DNA of 43,749 nt, taken from positions 1-43,749 of the forward strand of contig NZ_RXWW01000033.1 in the NCBI RefSeq assembly GCF_003970495.1, written 5' to 3'. Below the pieces are notes generated by a model. That model was not told the DNA's origin. It did not search any database and worked only from the letters and a program-made list of their open reading frames with translations. A program made the translations under genes and the position numbers. Origin of the DNA: Staphylococcus pasteuri. GTDB taxonomy: Bacteria; Bacillota; Bacilli; Staphylococcales; Staphylococcaceae. Below are positions 28,950-37,187 of the stretch, piece by piece (position 1 is the stretch's first letter; every line of letters begins with the position of its first letter).

Positions 28950-29147
28950 TTGCATATAAGAGATGCTTATGGTCATAATGTAAAGGTAATTTTAACAAAT
29001 GGAGATGAATTAAAAGGTAGAGTAATTGATTATGAAAACCCATTAGAAACAGACACTGGCAATTATGATATGGATCTTAAGACAGATTTGTGTACATACT
29101 CTATTGATGAATCCGATATAAAACAAATTGAAATTATAGAAAAGTAA
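28950..29147 (+). CDS. Putative immunity protein, family A copy 2
   Basis: With the TTG start (AGGTGAG 5 bases upstream) this is 65 residues, exactly the length of copy 1, and aligns from the first residue: AYGHNVKVILTNGDELKGRV against AYGHKVKVILKDNNNIIGNV, then ENP-x-E-x-DTGN and YSID-x-S/D-x-IK in both. A GTG at 28941 would add three residues. No toxin gene precedes this copy, so it is an orphan immunity-type gene. Divergence from copy 1 suggests it faces a different toxin variant. Confidence 0.72.
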   Translation: MHIRDAYGHNVKVILTNGDELKGRVIDYENPLETDTGNYDMDLKTDLCTYSIDESDIKQIEIIEK

Positions 29148-29169
29148 ATTTTATTAGGAAGTGGTTATT

Positions 29170-29304
29170 ATGCATTTTGCACAGTTAGATGGTGAAATAA
29201 CCAATAAATAGTCGCAAGAATTATTGGAAAAAGAATATAAGAAAGCGATAGAATTAGAAAAACAAAAAATCAAAAGATTAGTAGCATCCTTTCAGCATAG
29301 ATAA
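29170..29304 (+). pseudogene. LDG-motif short protein, copy 3, with early stop
   Basis: The frame begins MHFAQLDGEITNK, matching the other LDG copies, then meets TAG at 29209-29211. Past that stop the same frame stays open through SQELLEKEYKKAIELEKQK to TAA at 29302, now inside the terminator block. One nonsense change explains the break. Confidence 0.55.
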
Positions 29305-29395
29305 AGAGAAAGTGATGCTATTTATATATTCTTTTAACTTTCCAATGTAAAGGTTATTTTTTATTACCCAAAACATACTGATGACAATAAAATAC
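29282..29395. repeat. Double-terminator block, copy 2
   Basis: Copy of 27618-27731. TAGCATCCTTTC/GAAAGTGATGCTA and AACTTTCC/AAAGGTT with TTTTTT occur in the same order and spacing, ending ACATACTGATGACA. In the second hairpin a C-to-T change leaves a G-T wobble, so pairing is kept. Confidence 0.75.
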
Positions 29396-29458
29396 AAAAT
29401 AGATATCAACTTTCTCAAACATATATACTTACTAAACTTCCTAACCATTAATTCAAAT

Positions 29459-29490
29459 AAAAAAGCATCACTCCACAATAGAATGATGCC
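29459..29490 (-). terminator. Terminator after the threonine aldolase gene
   Basis: On the minus strand GCATCATTCTA and GTGGAGTGATGC form a stem followed by TTTTTT. Confidence 0.8.
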
Positions 29491-29514
29491 CTCTTTAATA
29501 CCTATATGTATCTA

Positions 29515-30540
29515 CTATATCAACGCTAACAATTGATCTACATTTTCTTCAGTTGTTGCCCAGCTTGTCGCAAATCTTACAACTCGATGTTGATCATCGT
29601 ATTTTTCCCAAATTGCGAATTTCACTTTTTGCTCTAGTTCTGAAATTTTCTCATTACTTAATATAAAGAATTGTTGATTTGTAGGTGAATCAAAATATAA
29701 TTGATAACCTTTTTCTAGGAATCCGGCTTTCATTTTATTTGCCATTTCAATTGCATGACGGCTAATTTTGAAATACAAATCATCATTAAATAACTCAAGA
29801 AATTGAATTCCTGTTAATCTTCCTTTAGCTAATAAAGCACCGTGATGCTTAATACGTGTTGTAAATTGTTTTGGTTCATTTTGTTTTGTAAATACTATTG
29901 CTTCTCCGCAAAGTGCACCAATTTTTGTACCACCAATATAAAATATATCGCAATACTTAGCTACGTCTTCAATAGTTAAGTCTGATTGATCGCTCATTAA
30001 TCCATATCCTAATCTTGCGCCATCCATAAATAGAGGGAGATTGTGTTTTTGACATACTTTAGATAAAGATTCTAATTCTGGTTTTGTATATAAAGTACCA
30101 TACTCGGTTGGATGTGAAATATAGACCATTCCTGGAAATACCATGTGATCACGTTTGAAATCACTATTGAAAGTGTCTAAATAGTCCTCAACACCTTTTG
30201 CAGTTATTTTTCCTTCAGACGAAGGTATAGCTAAAACTTTATGCCCACTATATTCGATAGCTCCACCTTCATGTACAGCAACATGTCCTGTGTCCGCTGA
30301 AATTACACCTTCATAACTTTCTAGTACTGAATTAATGACAACTTGATTTGTTTGTGTCCCACCGACAAGAAATCGAACAGTTGCTTCAGGACAATTGATT
30401 CTATTTTTAATTTGTTGGATTGCTTGTTCTGTAAAATGATCGAATCCATATCCTGCTGCTTGGACTCTATTTGTTTCTACTAAACGATTTAATACTTTTT
30501 CATGTGCACCTTCTAAATAATCATTTTCAAAAGATAGCAT
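29515..30540 (-). CDS. Low-specificity L-threonine aldolase
   Basis: A 341-residue PLP enzyme (beta-eliminating lyase family) that splits threonine to glycine and acetaldehyde. The N-terminal SFENDYLEGAHEKVLNRL, the substrate region FLVGGTQTNQVVINSVL near 57, the DTGHVAVHEGGAIEYSG segment near 84, FMDGARLGYGLM near 171, and the PLP lysine in FYIGGTKIGALCGEA near 199 are all present. AGGGAAAG lies upstream of the ATG. The gene faces left, towards the toxin array, and closes it on the right. It lies about 7 kb from the threonine biosynthesis genes with opposite function. Confidence 0.9.
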   Translation of the reverse strand: MLSFENDYLEGAHEKVLNRLVETNRVQAAGYGFDHFTEQAIQQIKNRINCPEATVRFLVGGTQTNQVVINSVLESYEGVISADTGHVAVHEGGAIEYSGHKVLAIPSSEGKITAKGVEDYLDTFNSDFKRDHMVFPGMVYISHPTEYGTLYTKPELESLSKVCQKHNLPLFMDGARLGYGLMSDQSDLTIEDVAKYCDIFYIGGTKIGALCGEAIVFTKQNEPKQFTTRIKHHGALLAKGRLTGIQFLELFNDDLYFKISRHAIEMANKMKAGFLEKGYQLYFDSPTNQQFFILSNEKISELEQKVKFAIWEKYDDQHRVVRFATSWATTEENVDQLLALI

Positions 30541-30770
30541 TTACTTTCCCTCCAATAAATCAGTGAAATACTTTTTCAAATAAGCGATATTTTTCTTATT
30601 ACTTACACGAATGAATATATTATTATCTTATTTTAAATTTATTTCAAATATATTCCGAACAATATAATTTTAATGCGAATCGTATTGACCTGGTTAAACT
30701 TCAATATTAATTGAATTATTAATGAAAAAGACTTATCATTTAATCATCAAAGTGAAAAGGGGAATTGAAT

Positions 30771-30974
30771 ATGGAACAAATTAAATTTAAAACTTTTATA
30801 GAAAGTAGCTTAGATAAATTAGAAAATAGTGTGAATCAATATTTACAATCAGATGAAGGTGCAAGTTATAAGTTATTAAATATTACGATTAAAGAGACTG
30901 AAGAACACAGATTTCCAAATATTGAAGAAGATTTTAATGCGGTTGTGACTTTAGTTAAAAATGATAAAAATTAA
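30771..30974 (+). CDS. Small conserved acidic protein
   Basis: A 67-residue soluble protein starting MEQIKFKTFIESSLDKLENS. The ATG has AAAAGGGG 7 bases upstream; an in-frame TTG at 30765 is less likely. I do not recognise a domain. The beta-strand pattern with LLNITIKETEEH and NAVVTLVKND at the end suggests a small alpha/beta fold. The next gene, cardiolipin synthase, starts 30 bases after it without a terminator, so the two are probably co-transcribed. Confidence 0.7.
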   Translation: MEQIKFKTFIESSLDKLENSVNQYLQSDEGASYKLLNITIKETEEHRFPNIEEDFNAVVTLVKNDKN

Positions 30975-31004
30975 AAGATAAAATGTTGTTAGGAGATTAT
31001 GTTT

Positions 31005-32486
31005 ATGGAACTAAGGTTTTCTCATGATTTGGGTATGCTATTTACAATATTATTAGTTATAGGTTTTGTAATTAATATTATTTTAGCGTTTATAATTATA
31101 TTTTTAGAAAGAAATCGTCGTAGTGCTAGTTCAACTTGGGCATGGCTATTTGTATTATTTGTATTACCATTAATTGGTTTTATTCTATATTTATTCTTCG
31201 GACGCACAGTGTCTAAAAGAAAATTAGATAAAAATAATGGTAATGAATTAGATGCATTTAATGAGCTCATAGACAAACAAATCAAAGAATTTGATGAAAA
31301 AACTTATGATACCGACAATCAATTAGTAAAGAAACATCATGATTTAGTTCGAATGTTATTAATGAACCAAGATGGTTTTATTACTGAAAATAACCATCTA
31401 GATTTATTTACTGATGGACATGAACTTTATGATCAAATGCTTGAAGATATTCGCAATGCGAAAGATTACATACATTTAGAATATTTTGGATTTGAGTTAG
31501 ATGGTTTAGGTCAACGTATTATCAAAGCCTTGGAAGAAAAACTTAAAGAAGGATTAGAAGTTAAGCTACTATATGATGATGTTGGATCTAAAAAAATAAG
31601 TAGAGCTAATTTTAAACATTTCAATGAGCTAGGTGGAGAAGTGGAAGCATTCTTTGCCTCTAAATTACCTATCATTAACTTTAGAATGAATAACCGTAAT
31701 CACCGTAAAATTGTTGTTATCGATGGCCAAGTTGGTTATATTGGTGGGTTTAATGTAGGTGATGACTATTTAGGTTTAGGTAAATTAGGTTACTGGAGAG
31801 ATACTCATTTTAGAATTAAAGGGAATGCTGTAGATGGATTGCAAACACGATTTATGATGGATTGGAATTCTCAAGCACATAGACCTCAATTTGAATATAA
31901 TGATAAGTATTTTCCGAAGAAACAAGTACAAGATGGACATGTACCAATGCAAATTGTGGCAAGTAGTCCAGCGGAAGATTGGCATCAAATTGAATTTGGT
32001 TATACTAAAATGATTATGAGTGCTAAGAAATCTATTTATATTCAAACACCTTATTTTATACCAGATAATTCTTATATTAATGCCATCAAAATGGCTGCAG
32101 CTACTGGTATCGAAGTACATATGATGATTCCTAGTAAGCCTGACCATCCATTCGTATACTGGGCTACATTTGCTAATGCAGCACAGTTATTAGAAAGTGG
32201 AGTACATATCTACACTTACGAAAATGGATTCTTACATTCTAAAGTATGTTTAATTGATGATGAAGTTGTTTCTGTAGGGTCTGCTAATATGGACTATAGA
32301 AGTTTCGAACTTAACTTTGAAGTTAATGCATTTGTTTATGATGAAAAAATGGCTAAAAAGATCAAGCATGCATATAAAGAAGACATTAAAAAGTCAAATG
32401 AACTTACACTAGAAGGATATAAAAATCGTTCTCTAAAAATTAAGATTAAAGAAGATTTGGCGAAATTAATTTCACCAATATTATAA
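31005..32486 (+). CDS. cls: Cardiolipin synthase
   Basis: A 493-residue membrane phospholipase D-type enzyme that joins two phosphatidylglycerols into cardiolipin. Two N-terminal membrane helices (residues about 8-30 and 38-62) precede the domain. The two HKD motifs are NHRKIVVIDGQVGYIGGFN near 223 and HSKVCLIDDEVVSVGSANMD near 406. I chose the second ATG, which has AGGAG 9 bases upstream; the first ATG (30999) is only 3 bases from that site. Staphylococci have two such enzymes; this location matches the cls2-type copy from memory. Confidence 0.92.
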   Translation: MELRFSHDLGMLFTILLVIGFVINIILAFIIIFLERNRRSASSTWAWLFVLFVLPLIGFILYLFFGRTVSKRKLDKNNGNELDAFNELIDKQIKEFDEKTYDTDNQLVKKHHDLVRMLLMNQDGFITENNHLDLFTDGHELYDQMLEDIRNAKDYIHLEYFGFELDGLGQRIIKALEEKLKEGLEVKLLYDDVGSKKISRANFKHFNELGGEVEAFFASKLPIINFRMNNRNHRKIVVIDGQVGYIGGFNVGDDYLGLGKLGYWRDTHFRIKGNAVDGLQTRFMMDWNSQAHRPQFEYNDKYFPKKQVQDGHVPMQIVASSPAEDWHQIEFGYTKMIMSAKKSIYIQTPYFIPDNSYINAIKMAAATGIEVHMMIPSKPDHPFVYWATFANAAQLLESGVHIYTYENGFLHSKVCLIDDEVVSVGSANMDYRSFELNFEVNAFVYDEKMAKKIKHAYKEDIKKSNELTLEGYKNRSLKIKIKEDLAKLISPIL

Positions 32487-32492
32487 CCTTAG

Positions 32493-32525
32493 AATCTGTC
32501 ACATAAAGTGGCAGATTTTTTATTT
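32493..32525 (+). terminator. Terminator after cls
   Basis: AATCTGTCAC pairs with GTGGCAGATT around ATAAA and is followed by TTTTT. Confidence 0.88.
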
Positions 32526-32563
32526 TACGATATTAATATTATGTTAACTATAATATGAAAGTT

Positions 32564-32752
32564 TTAAGAGTAAAGGATGGCTTTAGATGATCCATTTTTC
32601 TTATCTACGTGTGTAGATAGCAATTTTAATATTTCAATGGCTCTGTAAGTGGGTGTTTCAATACTTAAAGTATGTTCAAAGGTGTGGTTTTGAGCAGTTT
32701 TAACGCGATAGGTTACTTGGTGGCTATCAATGATACAATCAATAATTTCCAT
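32564..32752 (-). CDS. Small hypothetical protein
   Basis: A 62-residue protein starting MEIIDCIIDSHQVTYRVKTA. The strong ribosome site AAAGGAGG lies 5 bases before the ATG, which supports it as a real gene. It has no membrane segment. The alternating pattern suggests strands then a helix (YRAIEILKLLSTHVDKK). It stands alone between converging and diverging neighbours. Family and function are unknown to me. Confidence 0.65.
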   Translation of the reverse strand: MEIIDCIIDSHQVTYRVKTAQNHTFEHTLSIETPTYRAIEILKLLSTHVDKKNGSSKAILYS

Positions 32753-32894
32753 TTTTCCTCCTTTTAAAGTCTTAAGAATTGGAATTAAGCGGTTTATTAA
32801 TGTATATATACCACTAAAATTTAAAATTATTCACTAATTCTTTATTTAAATATTAAATTTGTACAGTTAAATAAATTAAAAACAGACAATTGAA

Positions 32895-32935
32895 TTAAAC
32901 ATCAATTGTCTGCTTTAAAATACGTGTGTTATAAG
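32895..32935 (-). terminator. Terminator after the two-helix membrane protein gene
   Basis: CAGACAATTGA and TCAATTGTCTG (placed at about 32883-32914, with flanking bases to 32935) form a perfect 11-base-pair stem. The minus strand ends in TTTTTAATTT. Confidence 0.75.
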
Positions 32936-32955
32936 GTTTTTTCATTACTATTAGG

Positions 32956-33138
32956 TTATCTTTTTCTTTTGTTCATAAAATTAGTTATTAAATAAACAAT
33001 AAACCCTACAAAGATACCTAAAAAGATTGAAACTACTGCAGATACAATAGTTGGAAATTTAAATGCAACTTGCATCACAATACCTACAAGCACTGCTACA
33101 ATAACAGCTATAAGTGTAACTCTATTTTCACTAGACAT
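32956..33138 (-). CDS. Small membrane protein with two helices
   Basis: A 60-residue protein with two membrane helices (residues 7-27 and 31-53) and a basic end (NFMNKRKR), which places both ends probably inside the cell. AGGAGTG lies about 11 bases before the ATG. The gene is followed by a good terminator. I do not recognise a named family; small proteins of this shape are often envelope-stress or assembly accessories, but that is not evidence of function here. Confidence 0.68.
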   Translation of the reverse strand: MSSENRVTLIAVIVAVLVGIVMQVAFKFPTIVSAVVSIFLGIFVGFIVYLITNFMNKRKR

Positions 33139-33271
33139 ACGGGTTATTCACTCCTAACATACAGTATTATACCACGGTAATCATTAATTAAAAATTCATA
33201 ATTAATATTGACGCTATGTTTATTTTTCATTATGATTAGTCAGGATAAAAAAGTAAGAATGGGTGACATCA

Positions 33272-33802
33272 ATGAAATCAAAAAAATCTCTATCAACACT
33301 CGCGTTGGTAATTATAGCTATCTTTGTATTATTGTTTCAATATATTAATCATTCAGGACCATTTAGTGGTAATCAATCTGAAGTTTCTAGTACGGATTTA
33401 AAAGGAAAAGAAAAAGTTCATGTAGAAAGAGTCGTTGACGGAGATACCTTTGTCGCCAAACAAGGTAATAAAAGTATTAAAGTGAGATTAATCGGTGTAG
33501 ATACACCTGAAACTGTCAAACCTAATACGCCAGTTCAACCTTATGGAAAAGAAGCGTCTAATTATAGTAAGAAAACATTATCTGATAAAGATGTATATCT
33601 AGAATATGATAAAGAAAAGAATGATAGATACGGTAGAACCTTAGCATACGTATGGTTAGATAAAGACCATATGTTTAACAAGGAGTTAGTTGATAAAGGA
33701 TTAGCAAGAGAGAAATACTTTGCACCGAATGGTAAGTATAGAGATATGTTTATTAAAGCTCAAAATGAAGCTAAGAAAAAGAAAGTTAATCTTTGGAGTT
33801 AA
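33272..33802 (+). CDS. nuc: Membrane-anchored thermonuclease
   Basis: A 176-residue nuclease of the SNase family that degrades DNA and RNA outside the cell with calcium. An uncleaved membrane helix is at residues 10-28. The nuclease domain follows: VERVVDGDTFVAK near 48, RLIGVDTPET with catalytic Arg and Glu near 72, and the second catalytic Arg in DRYGRTLAYVW near 120. The short membrane-anchored form matches the second staphylococcal nuclease (Nuc2). GGGTGA lies 5 bases before the ATG; the in-frame GTG at 33263 overlaps it. Confidence 0.9.
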   Translation: MKSKKSLSTLALVIIAIFVLLFQYINHSGPFSGNQSEVSSTDLKGKEKVHVERVVDGDTFVAKQGNKSIKVRLIGVDTPETVKPNTPVQPYGKEASNYSKKTLSDKDVYLEYDKEKNDRYGRTLAYVWLDKDHMFNKELVDKGLAREKYFAPNGKYRDMFIKAQNEAKKKKVNLWS

Positions 33803-33819
33803 ATAGATAAAATAATAAA

Positions 33820-33864
33820 TAAAAGACCAGTTCAAAATGATTAAATGTTTTGAACTGGTCTTTT
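33820..33864. terminator. Shared terminator of nuc and the convergent membrane gene
   Basis: AAAAGACCAGTTCAAAA pairs perfectly with TTTTGAACTGGTCTTTT, giving T-runs on both strands. Confidence 0.92.
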
Positions 33865-33876
33865 GGTATGTCCACT

Positions 33877-34737
33877 TTAATTGAATTGTTCGGTAATTTG
33901 ATTCACTTGATCTTCGGTCAATGGATGTTTTGATAAATGAACTGCATCTTTGATTACTTTTTCTAAAGAAGATTTTGTTGATACAGTGTCTACGTATTTA
34001 TCGCTTTCTCCAGAACCTTCGATAATATTTACTGATCCATCGTTAAAGTAGATGACACCAATACTTTGAATCTTAAAGTTAAATTGTCCTTCAATTTGGT
34101 CTTTAAGCGCTTTAGCGTTATTAGCAGCTTGTTGATATGGATCATAATCATAAAATTCAAAAATAACACGGTTATCTTGAAGGGTTTCGATAAATGTATA
34201 TACGCCTTCAAGAGTTGTATTAAATTGTTCATGATATTGTTCACTAATGTAATGACCTACTATTTTGTCTCTATCTAAAGGTTGTTGATCCTTATCGATA
34301 TGTTTATCTGGAACATCGAAATGATAGAACGTTTTTTGGTTCCAATGTTTAACATCGACATTGATTAAACCAACGTCTGTTACAATAATGAAATCGAAAG
34401 ATCTCACATATTCAAATAAAGGATGTTTTGTTGCCAAATTACTTGTAGTAATGATGTTATAGAATTTTAGTTGATCATCCTCGATAAATTTGTCCAAAAT
34501 ACCTCTTAAATCACGTTTAGCATTTTTTAAAGCGTGAGGACTAATGTCTTTGTTAGTACTAAGCATTTGATTTTTTAAAGAAAGATTTTCTTCACTTAAA
34601 GCTGAATTTTTTGCAACGATTTGATTTTTAGCGTATTCTTCTGTTTCAACTCTACTTTTTAAATACTGTTGATTCAAGAAAAATACAATAATCAAAACAA
34701 TGATGATAATTATTAGAATTATCGATAATGTTGACAT
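33877..34737 (-). CDS. Membrane protein with NERD-like domain
   Basis: A 286-residue protein with one N-terminal membrane helix (about residues 4-23), then a coiled coil (about 27-60), then a soluble domain. The segment SFDFIIVTDVGLINVDVKHW near 113 resembles the NERD (nuclease-related) pattern of Asp, a strand, and an E/DxK pair followed by Trp. The rest is unfamiliar. Staphylococci have a conserved membrane protein here in my recollection, without known function. I chose the ATG with GGGTGA upstream (minus strand); an in-frame GTG overlaps this site. It converges on nuc, so two membrane-tethered nuclease-like proteins share a terminator. Confidence 0.65.
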   Translation of the reverse strand: MSTLSIILIIIIIVLIIVFFLNQQYLKSRVETEEYAKNQIVAKNSALSEENLSLKNQMLSTNKDISPHALKNAKRDLRGILDKFIEDDQLKFYNIITTSNLATKHPLFEYVRSFDFIIVTDVGLINVDVKHWNQKTFYHFDVPDKHIDKDQQPLDRDKIVGHYISEQYHEQFNTTLEGVYTFIETLQDNRVIFEFYDYDPYQQAANNAKALKDQIEGQFNFKIQSIGVIYFNDGSVNIIEGSGESDKYVDTVSTKSSLEKVIKDAVHLSKHPLTEDQVNQITEQFN

Positions 34738-34787
34738 AATTTTCACCCGAATCTCTTTAATTTTTAAATAAAAAATACAAATGAATG

Positions 34788-34842
34788 ATTACGATAAATA
34801 TATTTAATTTTAAAGTAACGCAAACATAAATATTATCGTAAT
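34788..34842. repeat. Perfect inverted repeat ATTACGATAA / TTATCGTAAT
   Basis: Ten-base arms at 34788-34797 and 34833-34842 flank a 35-base spacer in the 295-base gap between divergent genes. No T-run follows. It may be a paired operator. The remaining gap to 35042 is AT-rich with no gene I can support. Confidence 0.5.
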
Positions 34843-35060
34843 TACACACTTGATAACACAATATAAATTATAAACTTCCGGTTAATGATGTTCAATCTAT
34901 AGCAGGTGAAATTAAGAATATTGTATGAACTTTTAATCTAAAACTTCCTATAATTTAATATGATGGGTGTAATATTTTACGACACTCAATTAAAACTGTG
35001 GATATAATAAAATTTTATAGCATTAAATATAGATTTTACTAATTGTTCACAAATAACCAA

Positions 35061-35089
35061 TTGAAAAATTTTAAGTATATAGGTATAAT
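35061..35089 (+). promoter_or_regulatory. Promoter of the 197-residue hypothetical gene
   Basis: TTGAAA (35061-35066), 17 bases, TATAAT (35084-35089). Transcription would start near 35096, so upstream in-frame starts at 35043 would not be on the mRNA, which fixes the gene start at 35133. Confidence 0.8.
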
Positions 35090-35132
35090 CAATCTTATGA
35101 AAGCGTTTACTAAGAAGGTGGTGTGCTTATAC

Positions 35133-35726
35133 ATGGAAGAACATTTAAACACTAAAACATTAGTTGAAGAATTAATTCAAACTTCATCTCAATCATTCAA
35201 ATTTCATGGTGTAGTTGCCATGCAATTGTTTTTAAGTGATGATTTTGAACTACCTTCAAAAGTAGATATTTGTGTAGAACGTAAAAAATTAATAGAAATT
35301 GTAAAAGCAATTCCTAAGACATTCACAGTTTGTTTATATAATAAAGCAGGGGAATGTTTTAAAAATCGTAACATAGCTTTAAAGGATATTACCCATGTAA
35401 ATGTATATGATGACCAACAACATATCATGGAAATTTTTGTTTATGATGTTGTAAATGATGAATGGGTATTTAGATTAGATAATAAAATTCGTTTACCAAA
35501 GGATAATATATATTTCCACTCATTAAATAATGGTGTGGATTATATTAAACCCGAAATTGTTCTAATGTATGATTTATTAGACAATCAAAATTACCATCAA
35601 TTTTCAAACTATAAACGAGTGATTGATTCATTAAGTTATTACCAATTCTTTATTCTCAAACTTGTAGTAGGCGAGAAAAGGATAAAAGAGGCAATTATTA
35701 ATAATAAAAAGATATTAGAATCATAA
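35133..35726 (+). CDS. Hypothetical protein, possibly nucleotidyltransferase-like
   Basis: A 197-residue soluble protein starting MEEHLNTKTLVEELIQ. AAGGTGGTG lies about 9 bases upstream and the promoter just before it excludes longer forms. The stretch VVAMQLFLSDDFELPSKVDI near residue 28 vaguely recalls the start of AbiEii-type nucleotidyltransferases (a substrate helix then an acidic DxDI-like strand), and the C-terminal helices with KPEIVLMYDLLD fit that too. The key double acidic pair is not clear, so an enzymatic role is doubtful. It converges on the aspartokinase gene. Confidence 0.6.
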   Translation: MEEHLNTKTLVEELIQTSSQSFKFHGVVAMQLFLSDDFELPSKVDICVERKKLIEIVKAIPKTFTVCLYNKAGECFKNRNIALKDITHVNVYDDQQHIMEIFVYDVVNDEWVFRLDNKIRLPKDNIYFHSLNNGVDYIKPEIVLMYDLLDNQNYHQFSNYKRVIDSLSYYQFFILKLVVGEKRIKEAIINNKKILES

Positions 35727-35784
35727 AAAGCAACTTTCTATTTGGAATCTTATCCATTCCATAATAGAAAGTTGCTTTATTTTT
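35727..35784. terminator. Shared terminator of the hypothetical gene and aspartokinase
   Basis: AAAGCAACTTTCTATT pairs with AATAGAAAGTTGCTTT; the loop holds TGGAAT/ATTCCA as a second stem. T-runs are present on both strands. Confidence 0.92.
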
Positions 35785-35786
35785 AG

Positions 35787-37154
35787 CTATTCTTTAATAC
35801 ACACGCCATGGTAACAGAATTCATAAGTTGATCTAACCGCTTTTTCTGCATCTTCCACTTTAATTCCAAACATCATAGATATTTCTGAAGCACCTTGGTT
35901 TATCATTTTTAAATTAATATTAGATTCAGCTAGAGCATGTGTAATCTTGCTAGCTGTACCTACAACTCTGTTCATACCCTCTCCAACAATCATAAGGATA
36001 GCTAGATCATGGTCGATACTTAATTCATCGACATCACAATGTTTTTGAATATCGTTTAATACCCGACTTTCAATATTTTTAATTTGATTGGAACGCATAA
36101 CTATACTGATATTATCAATTCCAGAAGGCATATGATCGAATGAAATATTGTAATCTTCAAATACACCTAGAACCTTTCTAGTAAAACCTACTTGTCTATT
36201 CATTAAATATTTTTTGATATTGATTACTGTAAAGTCCTTATCACAACTAATACCACTAATGACATTTTTAGAATTAATTTCTCGGTCATGTAATATATAT
36301 GTCCCTTTATCTTCTGGTCGATTAGTATTTTTTATAACTACAGGAATACGATCTTTATGTAATGGTTGAAGCGCTTCATCATGAAATACACTGAAACCAG
36401 CATAAGATAACTCACGCATTTCTCTATAAGTAATTTCTTCAATAATTTCAGGATCTTTGATGATATTTGGGTTAGCTTTATAAATACCAGAAACATCAGT
36501 AAAGTTCTCATAAAGTGAGGCTCTAACACCACGTGCAATAATAGCGCCGGTTATGTCTGAACCACCTCTTGGGAAAGTAACTATAAAATTATGTTTTGAA
36601 ACGCCAAAGAAGCCAGGAATAATTAATTTTTCCTTATAGTCATTTAATTTATAAATCTGTTCATATGAAGAATCCAATATTTGAGCTTGTTTTGGTAAAT
36701 CTGTTACCCAAATACCTGCTTCTTTAGGTGAAATATACCTTGTTGGGATACCTTGACTATTATTATATGTGGCAATGAGTTGAGCGTTAAAGTCTTCACC
36801 ACATGACACAATCGCATCGTATAGTCGAGAGGGTTTATCTTTAAGTTCATGAATATAATGTTCAAGAGTATGATCGATTGTATCGAGAATATAACGATCC
36901 ATATCGAGCTCATCAACGATATCAGCGTATCTTTGAATAATTTCTTGTTTTTTATGTTGATAATCAATGTTATTTATCGCTTTTTCATACAAACGAATTA
37001 ATAAATCTGTCGTTTTAATATCATCTTTTGATCTTTTACCTGGTGCAGAAACGATAATAATTTTTCTTTCTGGATCTTCATTAACTATCTTTAATACTTT
37101 TTTAATTTGTTTGGCGTTGGAAACAGAACTGCCTCCAAATTTAGCTACTTTCAT
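35787..37154 (-). CDS. Aspartokinase
   Basis: A 455-residue kinase that phosphorylates aspartate in the first step to lysine, threonine and methionine. The N-terminal signature KFGGSSVSNAKQIKKV is intact, TFPRGGSDITGAIIARG near residue 193 completes the active site, and two ACT domains follow (about 310-450, e.g. VGEGMNRVVGTASKITHALA). The isozyme's feedback amino acid cannot be told from sequence, but its position facing hom suggests threonine control. A CodY-box-like sequence lies in its leader. The gene is divergent from hom. Confidence 0.92.
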   Translation of the reverse strand: MKVAKFGGSSVSNAKQIKKVLKIVNEDPERKIIIVSAPGKRSKDDIKTTDLLIRLYEKAINNIDYQHKKQEIIQRYADIVDELDMDRYILDTIDHTLEHYIHELKDKPSRLYDAIVSCGEDFNAQLIATYNNSQGIPTRYISPKEAGIWVTDLPKQAQILDSSYEQIYKLNDYKEKLIIPGFFGVSKHNFIVTFPRGGSDITGAIIARGVRASLYENFTDVSGIYKANPNIIKDPEIIEEITYREMRELSYAGFSVFHDEALQPLHKDRIPVVIKNTNRPEDKGTYILHDREINSKNVISGISCDKDFTVINIKKYLMNRQVGFTRKVLGVFEDYNISFDHMPSGIDNISIVMRSNQIKNIESRVLNDIQKHCDVDELSIDHDLAILMIVGEGMNRVVGTASKITHALAESNINLKMINQGASEISMMFGIKVEDAEKAVRSTYEFCYHGVCIKE

Positions 37155-37172
37155 AAATAAAACAACCTTTCT

Positions 37173-37187
37173 AAAAAATCAGAAAAT
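37173..37187. promoter_or_regulatory. CodY-box-like sequence in the aspartokinase leader
   Basis: AAAAATCAGAAAATT matches 12 of 15 positions of the CodY motif AATTTTCWGAAAATT. It lies 19 bases from the aspartokinase start. CodY regulates amino-acid synthesis in staphylococci, so the site is plausible but not proven. Confidence 0.5.

Noticed and set aside
26044..29395. Whole region as an intact prophage
   Set aside because: Only a minor-head-type gene is present; no integrase, repressor, terminase, portal, tail or lysis gene and no flanking tRNA or attachment repeats are seen.
25087..29514. Insertion sequence or CRISPR array in the accessory block
   Set aside because: No transposase frame, and the repeats are gene-sized or single terminator blocks with no regular short repeats and spacers.
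31785..32147. 120-residue minus-strand frame inside cls
   Set aside because: Antisense shadow of a conserved enzyme; rich in rare residues and without a ribosome site.
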